Positions 11,129 through 22,900 of a stretch of DNA of 64,000 bases are shown one piece after another; the stretch's first letter is position 1, and the number at the start of each line of letters is the position of its first letter. The notes below the pieces were generated by a model. The model searched no databases and was not told the DNA's origin. It saw nothing but the letters and a program-made list of their open reading frames with translations. Source of the stretch: Micromussa lordhowensis (lineage: Eukaryota; Cnidaria; Anthozoa; Scleractinia; Lobophylliidae); the NCBI GenBank assembly GCA_964020085.1, contig OZ026605.1, positions 5,762,128 to 5,826,127 on the forward strand. Reading direction: 5' to 3'. A program made the position numbers and the translations under genes.

Positions 11129-14100
11129 TTAAGGCTGGGGTAAACATGAATAGGCGTGAAATTTGAAGTGATGTAAAAAAGGAAATTGTTAGGATTAAGA
11201 TGGGTTGAAAACACTACCAGACAGTTGACCCCCGCAAAAGAGAGCCGCAGGTTGCTAGGGGACTGTTTGGTATCCGTCTACTAAGGCCCGTTCCAAACAT
11301 GTGCCGAACCTAACTTGATTAAGTTCGACTTTAGAGCGACTTTGGAGCGACGGCTAGTTCAGACGGCGTACTTGTGTCGAACTTAATTTCGGGAAGCCGG
11401 TGATAACAATTTTCGGCAAGAAAATATGCCCTCTGAATTCAAGGACTCTGTCCAAATAGGAAAGCTGTGACTAATATTTCGCTGTTATAGCAATATTTAA
11501 GGTAGCAAATTCAAGGTTCAGTGTTTGTATTAAGACAGGTTTTCTCCCGGTTAATTCGACTCGTTAAAGGAAAATCTCATAAGCTGGGATATTATGACGA
11601 AGAAAAAGCAAAAAATGAATTTGCGCTAAAGAAACTCGCTTATACAGACCCGTTTCTCACAAATCGATTTATACACCGATTGCAAATATGGCGACGATTT
11701 CACCAAAGCGAGGCTTTTCGGTAGTAACCGTTGCTAAGGGCTGGCCAGCTCTTTTGCAGGCTTTACACTGAGAAATTGGATGCTGAAATAGAAAGGAAGG
11801 CCTGTTCAAGGACAAATTTCATCGAAATATTGCAAAATACATCTTAGAGGTGTTGTAAAGGTCAGTGTTTTTATTAAAGCAACGTTGTTTGGGCGTACAT
11901 ATCGCTATCCAAGGGCGATGTTTTGTTCGCAGTGGCTATTCGTACAGCACCCGTACGGCGACTTGTATTTGCTATTCGTACGGGAGTCAGTAGATTTCAT
12001 TGGATTTTTCTGTGATTGCTGATTCTTGCTTATCCAAATTATCGTATTTACCTTTAGAAGGATTAGCGATTCCAGTGAGTGACGTTTTTTTGAGCCAGAT
12101 TGATCTTAGGTAACGAAAGACCCACTCGCGACACTTCAAATATTTTCCGATCTACAGAAACTTGCACATGTCACGCAACCTCTTGTTCAAAGATTTGCTG
12201 GCTGCAAGCCTACAATTAGTACACTGTAGGTTTAAAATGAGCGAAAAGATTTCTTATACCACATAAATACTTAGAATACATTGGCTTGGTCTCCCTCTAC
12301 TAACTATGCTTGGATTGAGTGGTAAGTGAAAACTTCAAAATTCTATGAATTTGGACTCTCGTCTGTCTCGTTGGTAATCCCGTACGAATTATTCGCATTT
12401 TTGCTATTCATACGGGAATTTTTCCTCCTTCAAAGGTTGGCACAGTTTCAGTCATTGTGGTGAATATTTATACCTGTTCCAGAAGAACAGATGTGTTCTG
12501 TTATCTTCAACATAATTTTCTACAGAAATGCCAGTCTCCAATACTAAGGTGAATTCCTCCAATCCCGGCCTCCAACACTGCAACTCTCAAAAAAGCTGGC
12601 GGTTTTGATCGCTGCTGCCGGTAATCTTTGCCATGCATGTGACTCACATTGTTTCATGTAAGAAAACTTAGTGCTTCAATCTTTAGGTAAGCGCTTACCT
12701 TTTATTTTGCAAGAGAATAAGTGGTCGAAGTATTCTAGCAACTGTTGTAGTGGTCTTATCAAATGACTCCCGTATTCCTTGCTGTATTTTCTATTCATAC
12801 GGGAGTAACTTAAGGTCTACTTTAAAAATCAAACATCTCCTTATACAGGTATATATTGATTTTAATGATAACTTTTACTGATACTCAGAGGATCGCATAT
12901 GAATTTAGCAAATAAATATACCAGCCGCTGTACAGTCCTTTCTAATCGCGTGACATGTGCGAATCGTAAGCAGAGAAAATTAATCTGGCTCAAAAAAACG
13001 GCACTCCTTCTAAAGGTAAATACGATAATTTGGATAAGCAAGAATCAGAAATCACATAAAAATCCAATGAAATGTATTGACTCCCGTACGAATAGCAAAT
13101 ACAAGTCGCCGCACGGGTGCCGTACGAATAGCCACTGCGAACAAAACATCGCCCTTGGATAACGATATGTACGCCCAAACAATGTTGCTTTAGTAAAAAC
13201 ACTGACCTTTACAACACCTCTAATGTATTTTGCAATATTTCGATGAAATTTGTCCTTGAACGGGCCTTCCTTTCGATTTCAGCATCCAATTTCGCAGTGT
13301 AAAGCCTGCAAAATTCCTGGAAAAACAGAGCTGGCCAGCCCTTAGCAACGGTTACTACCGAAAAGCCTCGCTTTGGTGAAATCGTCGCCATATTTGCAAT
13401 CGGTGTATTGTCTTTACGACGACTTCGAGCTTCATGCATGACTGGTCACGCCACTCAATTTTGAGCCAATCACGAGTCCCGTTATATGAAAAATACATTA
13501 CAGTAATTTATGCATTAGGTTCGGCACATGACAAGAGCGACGTATGAAATCAGCCGCCGCTCCAACGTCGCATAGTGCGACAGACCCTGCCGAATTTAAT
13601 GTTGTTTGCCGCTCCAAATCTAACCTGCCGAACCAAACTGATTCAAACGCCACTCTTCTGCCGTACTTAACTCATCAGTTAGGTTCGGCGCATGAATGGA
13701 GCGGCGTTTGGAACGGGCCTAAATCTTCAATTCAAATTTCAATTTTCCAAATCCATCAAATCTTCAACATTTCATATTTTCCTCAATTTAACCTATCCTT
13801 AGAGAAAAAATATATCTTTCCCAAAATGCCCAAAAATCACCCAAAAATTTACACAAAACTGCCAAACAGTGGTTAGTGAGATAAGCAGAGAGATTTAGTG
13901 TCGCTTGAAACGTGACTGAGATATTGGCAGAAAGGCCGTTTCTATTCTCTTTCCCTTCGCTCAGCCGAATAGAAAACATTTCTATTATAAGTAGAAGAGA
14001 CAAGTAGCACAACAAGTAGTGGAGGGAGCCGCAAGCGATGATCGAGTTTATTTACAAAAGTTTGAAACGGAGACACAAAACAACGATATAAAAGAAAAAC

Positions 14101-14268
14101 AGCCTCGAGTAAACTGGTCGGCGTCAAGTGGTGTGATATTCACAAGGAGTGGTATATAAAGGCCTAATTATCCCAGTGGGAACTAATACCAAGCAACCTA
14201 ATCAAACACCTAAAAGAAATACATGTTAAGCGGCCTCAAAACAGCTTTCACGTTTACCCCCGCATTAA
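11129..14268. mobile_element. TTAA-flanked MITE split by two later insertions
   Basis: Left end TTAAGGCTGGGGTAAACATG, right end TTTACCCCCGCATTAA. The body matches the intact copies at 838-1252 and 55282-55700. It is interrupted by a foldback element (11285-13719) and by about 285 bp of unrelated DNA (roughly 13939-14222). TTAA at the ends suggests a piggyBac-type source. Confidence 0.75.
11285..13719. mobile_element. 2.4-kb foldback element with TAA target duplication
   Basis: Terminal inverted repeats GGCCCGTTCCAAAC...GTTTGGAACGGGCC are flanked by TAA on both sides. Long internal arms (about 11500-12080 against 13013-13440) are inverted copies of each other. The 3-bp TAA duplication recalls PIF/Harbinger elements. 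No transposase was found, so it looks non-autonomous. Short open frames in the arms (such as 13439-13209) are not convincing genes. Confidence 0.75.
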
Positions 14269-14628
14269 GGTGGGGCTTTACCTGAATTAAAGTGAAATTT
14301 GAGGAAGTTTAAAGAGAGATTGAAAGGGGGAGAAAAGGTTATGGAACACCACCTGTGTATCTATCAATTTTTAACTTCAAACTCTAATTTTAAAACAACA
14401 CCAAATCTTCAAAATTTCCTATTTCCATAAATTTTACTAATCCTTTGAGAAAAACTATCTGTCTCCAAATAAACCTAAAAATCACCAAAAAATTTACAAA
14501 ACGGCGCAAAACATAGATGTGTGTAATGAGTGAACAGATTCTTGATTGCTTGAAACGTAAACGAGATATTTGCATTAAGAACATAATACCAAGCCAAAAT
14601 ACGGCTTTCAGGTAGACCCCCGCCTTAA
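14265..14628. mobile_element. Related MITE with TTAA ends, abutting the previous one
   Basis: Begins TTAAGGTGGGGCTTTACC and ends GTAGACCCCCGCCTTAA. The internal sequence is a diverged relative of the 838-1252 family. It shares the TTAA at 14265-14268 with the neighbouring copy, giving a head-to-tail pair. Confidence 0.65.
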
Positions 14629-15120
14629 GCCAAAAACGCACTTTTCGGACATTTGTGAGATTTTCAGCCTGGATATGAGCCAAATTAGCTCCAATCTACT
14701 CGAGACGGCATTTGCAACATGATAGCATGCCTTTCTTCCCGCTAGGACAGCGTTTTACGACCTTTTTGCTCGGGCATGCGAAGAAATCAAAATTTGTTTT
14801 TTTTTAATTTTTTCTTCGCCTTTCCTTTCCCACCTTTTCTTATCTTTTTGCGGCTTTGATTGACCTTCTACTGGGCTTTCTTCCAGTTCAAAAATTTCTG
14901 AGAAAGCATCATCGAGACGGGCAATTTTTACCATGGAGTAGCTAAGTGTTGTCACAGGAAATTTTTACTCCGCTTTTTTAACTCAAATTTCTGAGCATTT
15001 TCGTGCATATCTCGGGTTCCATTTCGCCGATCACTCTGATCTGGGTATCATTGAAAAGATCTTTTCTCCTGCAAAACTTGAGAACAGATGATGCCGGTCA
15101 AAGGTGATGACGTCAGAAGT
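14629..15120. repeat. Dispersed repeat, copy 2
   Basis: Counterpart of 2536-3110. It is followed by a fragment of the AACAATTATTGG MITE family (15120-15315). Confidence 0.6.
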
Positions 15121-15642
15121 GGAACAAAGCCTCTGACAGCTCTCTGACAGCTTAGATAAGCGATCTGTCATTCTTCACACAAAGAATAATATTTCCAACA
15201 AAACCCCACAGCCTCATGAGCAGACCATTATTTGTAGAGACAATCATTTACAAGTCACACGGTTACCTCTCGGCCAATGAAAAGGAAGAAAAAATTGCAT
15301 TGAATGATAGCTAACACTAAGTATAGACTCTTCAGATATTGTCGTTTTAGTCGAACCCTGAAGGGTAATGAGCCAAAATTTGATTAAACTGCTGTTTCGC
15401 TATTCATGTTTTGTCACATCGGTAGTGTTTGACGTTTCTCCGATGAAAGCAAACTCATTTTGAAAAACGCTTAAAGCCCGGTCCTCACTAGCGACGCAAG
15501 CATAAGCTTAAGCATAAAAAATGCTTAAAAGCCTGGTTCACACTTGTGCGATAAGCATAACACAAGCGCTAGTGAGGACAGCTACGACATAAGCATAAGC
15601 GTAAGCATAAGAAAAGGGAAGACCATAATAACAAACCGACAA

Positions 15643-15771
15643 AACAACCCAAAACATAGCTACGGTGAGATGAGCATAGAGATTCTTGATTGCTTGAAAC
15701 GTAAACGAGATATTTGCATTAAAAACATAATACCCAGCCAAAATACGGCTTTCGGGTTTACCCCCGCCTTA
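15643..15771. mobile_element. MITE fragment (right end only)
   Basis: Matches the right third of the 14265-14628 element and ends TTTACCCCCGCCTTAA. The left part is missing. Confidence 0.65.
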
Positions 15772-15779
15772 AGGAGAAC

Positions 15780-17515
15780 ACCTGAATCAGTAAAAACTCT
15801 TGAGAAAATAAGGAAAACAGCAGCAGGTGGATTCTTATGCAAGGTGAAGGGGTCGAAACAGAAGTTAGATACTGAAAATAATAGCTGCGATAACTCTTGG
15901 TAGAGCACATTTTTTCTGGTTTGTGAAGGTTTAATTTAAAATTGGAAATATCCGGCAATATCTCAGACATGAGACAAGGCCGGAATACAAGCTCACAAAG
16001 CGGATGGAATCAAACTAGCGAAATTCAACATTCATTTCAATTTCCTTGCCAGGGAGGATCAACCAGCCGCTATCTTGGTATAAAAATAAATAAATGCATA
16101 AAAACAATTCAATTTAATTATGTTATTAATACCATGGGAGACAAAGTACTCCTTAATCTTGCCATGACAACGTCTGGCCCGAATTAAAAGGTAATCAAAT
16201 AGCATATTCGTGAAATTAAGAAATAATTTCACTTGCGTTTTTTCAAATAATTTCGGTCGTCTAAAGTTTCAGGAAGCTATTAGAATTTTGACGAGCGTGA
16301 AATTATTTCCTAATTTCACGCGTCCCCATTTGATTACACATAATAAAATGGACTCGCCGCACTCGTGTTCTTACATTTCTCATCTGCAGGCTGCGACTCC
16401 TTGTGAATTGCTGGAAAAAGAGGACGGATTACGGACTTCAGCGACAAATTGAACGGATTGACGGATATCGAGGATACGGGGGATCACGGATCAGCTGTGA
16501 ATTTTGGCCTGGATTCTGGACTGTAACTGTTTTGAAGGTCGGATTGTGGATTATTGGACTTGTGCAATCCTCAGTTATCTTACAGTTTTTGCGAACTTGA
16601 CGATGTTATCCACATCTACCAATTCACCGATGAACTCTTACACAAAATTAAGTAGCAAATCTGTTAAGATTAGGAATTGAGTTTATAAATGTCCGATGAT
16701 TTCCAAAATAGACTTAGGACTTCCGAACCTGTCCAAGACTATCCTGGATTGTCCGAAGGTGTCTAAAAACCACCCGAAAAAGTTCTGATCCAGTTTTGAT
16801 GGAAGAGAAACTTGTGTCCAGGGCAAGATGTAGTCACGTGGTACAACTTTTCGTATTTTTCATATAACCAAAACACACCTCCATAAATCAATTTAAAAGA
16901 AACTCATGAAAATGTGTGCCTCCAAACCTGCAAATTTTTACAGAATAAAAAATGAATTTAGGGGGTAGGAGTTGTCCCCGTCACAAAATTTAGAACATTT
17001 CCGTGTGTTGCTGATTTCCATGTGTTCCATGCATATTTACTAAATTCGGCAGTTTTTTGTTTGTGTTTGAATTTAAAAAAATCGAAAAAAGCGCGACATC
17101 ATCGAAAAGATCTATTGATGTGTATTTTATCGGTGCTTTTAGATGCTGTAATTGCATTCGATATCAAAAGCCCAAAATGTGGAATTATTCCTTCCCCATT
17201 TCAGACCTACCTCATTTCAGACTAGACCTAGACTGAATTGCTTCTGTTTAGATAGGTATTTGAAAAGGGCTTTGAATTCCCTATGTTTGTAATTATACCT
17301 CACTTCTCGATCAAGAGATGAATGACAACAGTGATGGAGCAGGTTTCAACCGAGTGTCGTAAAACAAAACAAAACCAATTACTTACCAATTAGAGGCTCT
17401 CAGTCAAACTCAAACGGTAGTAAAACCAAAACCAAACACAAAATAATTGCCTGATTGCTTTCCAATTCAGTTCAACTTTCCACTCAATTGAAAACCACAC
17501 TCAAATTAAGCAACA
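15780..17515. other. Intergenic, no supported gene
   Basis: Contains MITE debris, a GGAT-rich degenerate stretch near 16430-16560 and the inverted repeat at 16209. Open frames are short and unconvincing. Confidence 0.4.
16209..16320. repeat. Inverted repeat CGTGAAATTA(A/G)GAAATAATTTCAC
   Basis: Two 24-nt arms at 16209 and 16297, one mismatch, about 60 nt apart; small MITE-like unit. Confidence 0.6.
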
Positions 17516-17684
17516 GAGAACTTTTTCCGCGTTTACATAGCCTCATCTAAACACGAGGAGGGTTGGGAGAATTCGAGACAGTTATGCAAACCCTCGACTA
17601 CGTCTCGGGTTTGAATTAATTTCGAGAATTCTCCCAACTCTCCAAGTGTTTCGATGAGGCTATGTAAACACGGAAAAAGTGCTC
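17516..17684. repeat. Palindromic MITE-like element
   Basis: Arms from GAGAACTTTTTCCGCGTTTA to the complement ending GAAAAAGTGCTC, about 70 nt each with some mismatches. No coding capacity. Confidence 0.7.
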
Positions 17685-17811
17685 TATTGCTTCTATAAAA
17701 TAATTCTCAAAAATACGCGCGCATCTAAAACGTCACAACCTTGTTTACATACTCTAATCTAAACACACCTCTCGACCAATGAGAGCACGTGTAGTTGCTC
17801 AGTTAATTTTT

Positions 17812-17905
17812 GCTCATGGATGTTACGTAACATCCATGAGTATAGGGGGCATCGGATGGCACTCGATCACTCACTCACTCACTCACTCACTCACTCACTC
17901 GATTC
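17812..17905. repeat. 28-bp perfect palindrome and (CACT)n run
   Basis: CTCATGGATGTTAC|GTAACATCCATGAG at 17812-17839, followed by a CACT tetranucleotide microsatellite (about 17865-17900). Confidence 0.75.
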
Positions 17906-19822
17906 TGATTAATTTATTCATTAAACCGGATTAAATCGTTTCTCCCAACCCTCCCCTGCTTAGTATGGTTCTTGTCCTAGGCACTTCGTGAGGTAGCTTC
18001 AACAGGTTTTAGCGGGGTACTAGAAAGACGAATTTTTTGTCCGACAACTTGGAGTTCATACATACATGTATGGCGGCTAACGCGGCACGAAGATGGTTTT
18101 TGGTTCAACTCGTGGAGTTGTAAAATTGAAATTTGTCAAGCTAAGCAGCAGTAGCTGTAACAAATGGACATGGAAATACAAGAAGCATAGCGCTCGTCAA
18201 AAACCCATATGTAAATAATCATTTATATTGAAAGGTCAAGGTGTTTTTTCATTAGACGTAAACAAAATTCTCCGATTACAAGTCACGCTAAACTCACGCT
18301 ATGCAAAGAATGTAATCAGATACTCTTTTTTTCGTATATTTGCTGAAGGGCAGGAGAGTCACGTTTCGCAGACAGTGTAAGTAACCGCGTTTTTTTAACC
18401 GCGTTTTTTTATTCGTGACCTGAAGGTTTTGCGTGATCCGTGAAGAACCTGAAATATTAACCGATATTCGTGATTTTACCACAGAACTCTACGTGATTTT
18501 GAGATACAAGTTCTCCGAATAGTTACAGTGGTCTATCGAGAGTGCCATAGCCATGCAATATGCAATACGGAGCCTTGATTTAGCCATATCCTACAAACAC
18601 TGCTTTTAATGTAAGAACAGGTCCTTACTTTCTTATTTTCGTAATTCGGGAAAATGAAATTTTTTTATCCGTGAACCGTGATCCTCTGTATTTTAGGTTC
18701 GTGAATCGTGCCAGAGACTTCCCTGTATGACCCTCTTGATATCTAAAGCTTTTAATCGGACATTGTAAACAGACCACGATGGTAAATTGTTTTTTTGTTA
18801 GATTATTTTTTATCAGTGCTGGCCTGATGGGCCGCTTGGCACATATGTAGACTTTGACTTCCACCGTCTGAGCTTCTATTTGCAGAACGAGTGCTTGTAC
18901 CAAACGTTTCCCATGAAAATCACTTGATTTTCATGCGAATGACCGTGCAGGTGACATATATTTTCACACAAATAGTTTCGCTCAAAGACTCGTTTTACCA
19001 CAGGGGCAAAAGTAAACTTTGCATTGGGCTATTCATCCATGAGCTGCTCAGAGAGCCTTTGATTTTACCTAATTCTAACTAACTTTTCCCTAACCTTGAA
19101 GAAGTTGTTTTTTCCCTGACCATTTCCTGTGGCAACCCTGTTATTACAGCTTCCCATCCAGGATACCTGTTCCTTTGATCCTTTTAAAACATACTGCATT
19201 TACACTCTTGCTCTTCAAGAATTCGAATTCTTTTCGCCAAAAGGTTCTAGATTATAGCGCAGATATCCTTCGTTCCCTCAAATAAATAAATAAAAAATAG
19301 AGATATACACCTGTCTCGTTCCCTTGGAATACATTAGTATGTCCCCTTGTTTCCCAAATCCCTGGGGTTGCGCTTGCAATTATTATGATGTGCCTGATCG
19401 AAGTTTGCTTCTCGAGTCTGTTTCTCAGGATTTAAACTCACTTTTCGTTACTGAGCTGTTAAATTTACCAGGTGTACCCCCTGTAGCCATTGGTAGACTG
19501 TATATGAGGAGCATCACTCAGAATTTTCATACATTTGTTGGTTTTTACCCACTGCATAAATCTCTTTCTTTCTTGCAATTCCGTTTCGGTTTTCTTTTTT
19601 TCCTTCGAAAATGATGCATTACGCAAGTAGCCTGTTACGAGTTCCTGTTCTTTGTTTACCTTTTTTGTCCGAGGGGGAAATGAGTACGAACATACTGGAA
19701 CCCCTACAGGAATAGGATAGGAAGAGAAGTGACATGTCAGCATATTGGCAGAATTAGAATTGCGGAAATTTATTTTTTTTTAACGACTTAGGATGTGATC
19801 ATACTCATGAAAGCAATGCTGA
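17906..19822. other. Upstream flank of the receptor gene
   Basis: Holds a degenerate CGTGATNNGTGAA-type repeat (18410-18720) and AT-rich DNA. I cannot point to a TATA box or transcription start; the promoter should lie in its last part. Confidence 0.4.
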
Positions 19823-19981
19823 ATGGCGATGGCCGAATTTTCCTCGGTATCTGTTCTTATTTTTCTTGGCCTTGCAACATTGTCGACGGGAGAGCGTGCA
19901 TTTATACAAGATAAACTCCCCGCACTGAGACGTTTGCCGTCACCTCTTTGTCATCTCCGTTGTGCTGAGGATTCAAACAAG
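19823..19981 (+). CDS. Receptor exon 1: signal peptide and N-terminus
   Basis: 53 codons starting MAMAEFSSVSVLIFLGLATL, a hydrophobic core followed by a small-residue stretch (STGERA) suited to signal peptidase. The mature start has two cysteines (PLCHLRCAED). It ends in phase 0 at a strong donor, AAG|GTAAGG. An ATG at 19807 lies in another frame. A second ATG two codons downstream could also serve as start. Confidence 0.75.
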
Positions 19982-22900
19982 GTAAGGTGATCAAACACCT
20001 AAAATGCCTAACGGTTGCGTTGGTGTGAATACGCGTGAAGAGATGGATTTTTCGAATAATTCACATCTATGTACTTCGCTTGATATCGTGACTTCAGCCT
20101 GCGAAACTTATCAGTAATTTTATCTTTTGTATAACCCAATTAAAACCTATTCGAAACCGTCTTCATCTCTCGGCATTTTCCATACAAGATTTGGAAAACT
20201 TGGTATTTTAAATCCAATGTACGGAAACAAACCAGCTCTTCTAGCTCGAGTAGGGTATTAAATTTTGTAGTCTTTCCTGTTTGCTGCACACAAACAGGAT
20301 GTTTTAAAAATATTACGATGCGTTAATTTTGAAATATACTCAACTTACTCTATCATGACCGACAATTAATGCCTTTCGACTTAGTATTTAAGGCAATATT
20401 AATGGTAAAATTTGTTAACGTATAGAAGTCAATAGGTATAAAATAACATATACGACGATGCTATATTTGCTAGAAGTGTTTATCTTTTTAAAGCGAGACA
20501 CAACTAAAACGTCTTGTTGTTATGTAAATTTCTCACTTTCAATTCATTAACGACAACAATGTCACAATGCAATAACGATGCATTTCGTTTCACAGAGACT
20601 ACAATACCTAATTTGCTACTATCTTGCGAACCAACGCCACTTCGAAACCTTTTATCGGTGACGGACGACGTAATGAACGTGTTAATTCACACGTTGTATT
20701 TTTATTGCATGTTCCGGCAACTGACGTCTCCCATATTGCACGGTTTAGAAAATACTACCGCTTACAGACCTGTCATGTACTTATCATTACCGTGACAAGT
20801 TCCGACTGCTGATTTTTTCAAGTCTCCTCGGTTGCAGCGACACTTAAAATTTGTATTTCGCAGCGACCATTATTCCTAATATTCTTTAGTTCTTCTTCAA
20901 TCGTAAAAATTTCATCCAATTAATATAATGCTTATAGCTTGTTTATCTTTTAAGTGTCTCATAAGCAAAATATTGGTCTCTTCGGGTCTCTTTATTAAAT
21001 GGCAGCTTCCATAATTTATTAAGACCATTTTAAACAATATCTACATTTTAGTGCACGTATTTGACACGTGCATTAGCATCTCTGTGTATGCAAGGTGTAA
21101 TTGACTCAAATGTTAGACCGTATTAGATAACTTACAAGTCAAGTCGAAACCTTAAAGTGCCCCTGTGACAAAAAATAAATTATTTTTTTCCTTTGGATTT
21201 CAAAACTGTGTTAACTAAACATTAAGTGACCCAAGTTTTAATCGCTCAAAACAATTTCAAACACTTATATTTGGATAGGTCGTTATAACCACTGTTTATC
21301 ATTTGATGCTACAATTATGGTATCAAAAAACTGCCCAATCATTGGTGAACATGTTGTCGTCATTTTCTTGACACGATAGGTTACCATAGCAACAGTATGA
21401 TCTCTGAAAAACACCCTTAATTACAGTTTTAGGGGCTTGTAATTCAAAAACGGCACGGTAATTTTTTTTTATATTATCAACTTTTGATAAGCATGAGAAG
21501 ACGCAACTTTTGGCAAAGTTTAAAAAAATTCTGTACATGGGGTTCAGAGCCACCTTAAAGTTTTGAACAAATTTATCCGATTGCGTCAACTCTGTTGCTG
21601 AAAGGTTGGATAGCGCTATCCAGCCACTATCCAGTGGATAAATTTATCCGCTCTTTGAACAACCGGGCCCAGGGGTAAAATGCAGACTACAGACTACAGA
21701 TGTTTAAACCATTATCAGGTGCTGACCGTAAACAGGGTTATTCAGGCTAGTCACAGAGGAAGTCTACACTCCATTTAGCCCGAAGGTCACTTCGGTTAGC
21801 CTGTATGTCACCCAGGTTTGTCTAAATAACACTCTGTTTAACCTGATTACAGTTAGCTCTCAATAATGCAAATGGTAACATGATATACATGTAGTTAAAA
21901 GGTCTACAGTCTGTAGTCTGCATTTTACACCTGTTGTGAAGTCTGCATTCTAACCCTGATCCACAGTCTACATTTTACTGGTTAGAAAAGAAATATAAAA
22001 TCATAAGCTTTCAGCTATCAGTCTATAGCCTTTAATGAATGAAAAAGTTGGTGTGCGAATGGAAATATATACGGGAAAAAAATGTAAATGACAGCTAATT
22101 TTTTTAACATTAATATATCTTATCCTGGTTACAGCTCTGTTTTTACTCACCTAGTCTATGATATTTAAGGAATAGAAAACATGTGCCGTATTTCTATCGA
22201 GTTATAGAAACATAAGTGAAAGTTTGGGAGAACGAGAAATGCTGTCGGAACACGAGCCACAGGCTAGTGTTTCCACAGCTTTTTCAAGTTCTCCCAAACT
22301 TTCACGAGTGTTTCTATAACTCGATAGGAACACAGAGAACATTCTTTCTATTCCCTTTAGAAAATACCGTGACGAAGAAAAAGAAAAACAACTTGTTTAC
22401 TTTGATCACCAAAATGTAAATTCTCTTTGTTCACGCCCTCATTACATCAACAGCTTGTGCTAGTTCTGTGTTTCTATCGAGTTATAGAAACACAGTGCAT
22501 ATTTGCTTTGGGTTATTTTCTAAAGTTATTTTGAGCTTGAGTCTGAATCTAAAATGTTGTTGTCAACTATGGCATTTTTCTAGGCCATCTCTGAAAAAGA
22601 GTGTATCCGAAGCTGCAAGGGAAAATTGACACTGTCATTAGGTAATGTATGCAAGAAAATGTTATGTTACAATGTTCTACAGAAAACAAGTGAAGATATG
22701 AAAGATCATAATTACATGTTCTGCTGGTTTGCATTTTGTATTATTGCACTGTCTGCTTCTGCTTGAATTTTTTTGGCTATTAAAAGTTGCATGTATGTTT
22801 TACCAGAGTTTGTCACTATACGTCACCACATACTTCGTTAATTTTTATGATGAACAAGACTACCGATATGTCTTTAAATTGAAGAAAACCCCCAAATAAC

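Noticed and set aside
13544..14683. Frames of 75-110 codons in this interval
   Set aside because: They fall in MITE and foldback sequence and recur, with changes, in other MITE copies.
17865..17900. Possible CRISPR-like or regulatory array
   Set aside because: A simple CACT microsatellite with no spacers; the setting is eukaryotic.
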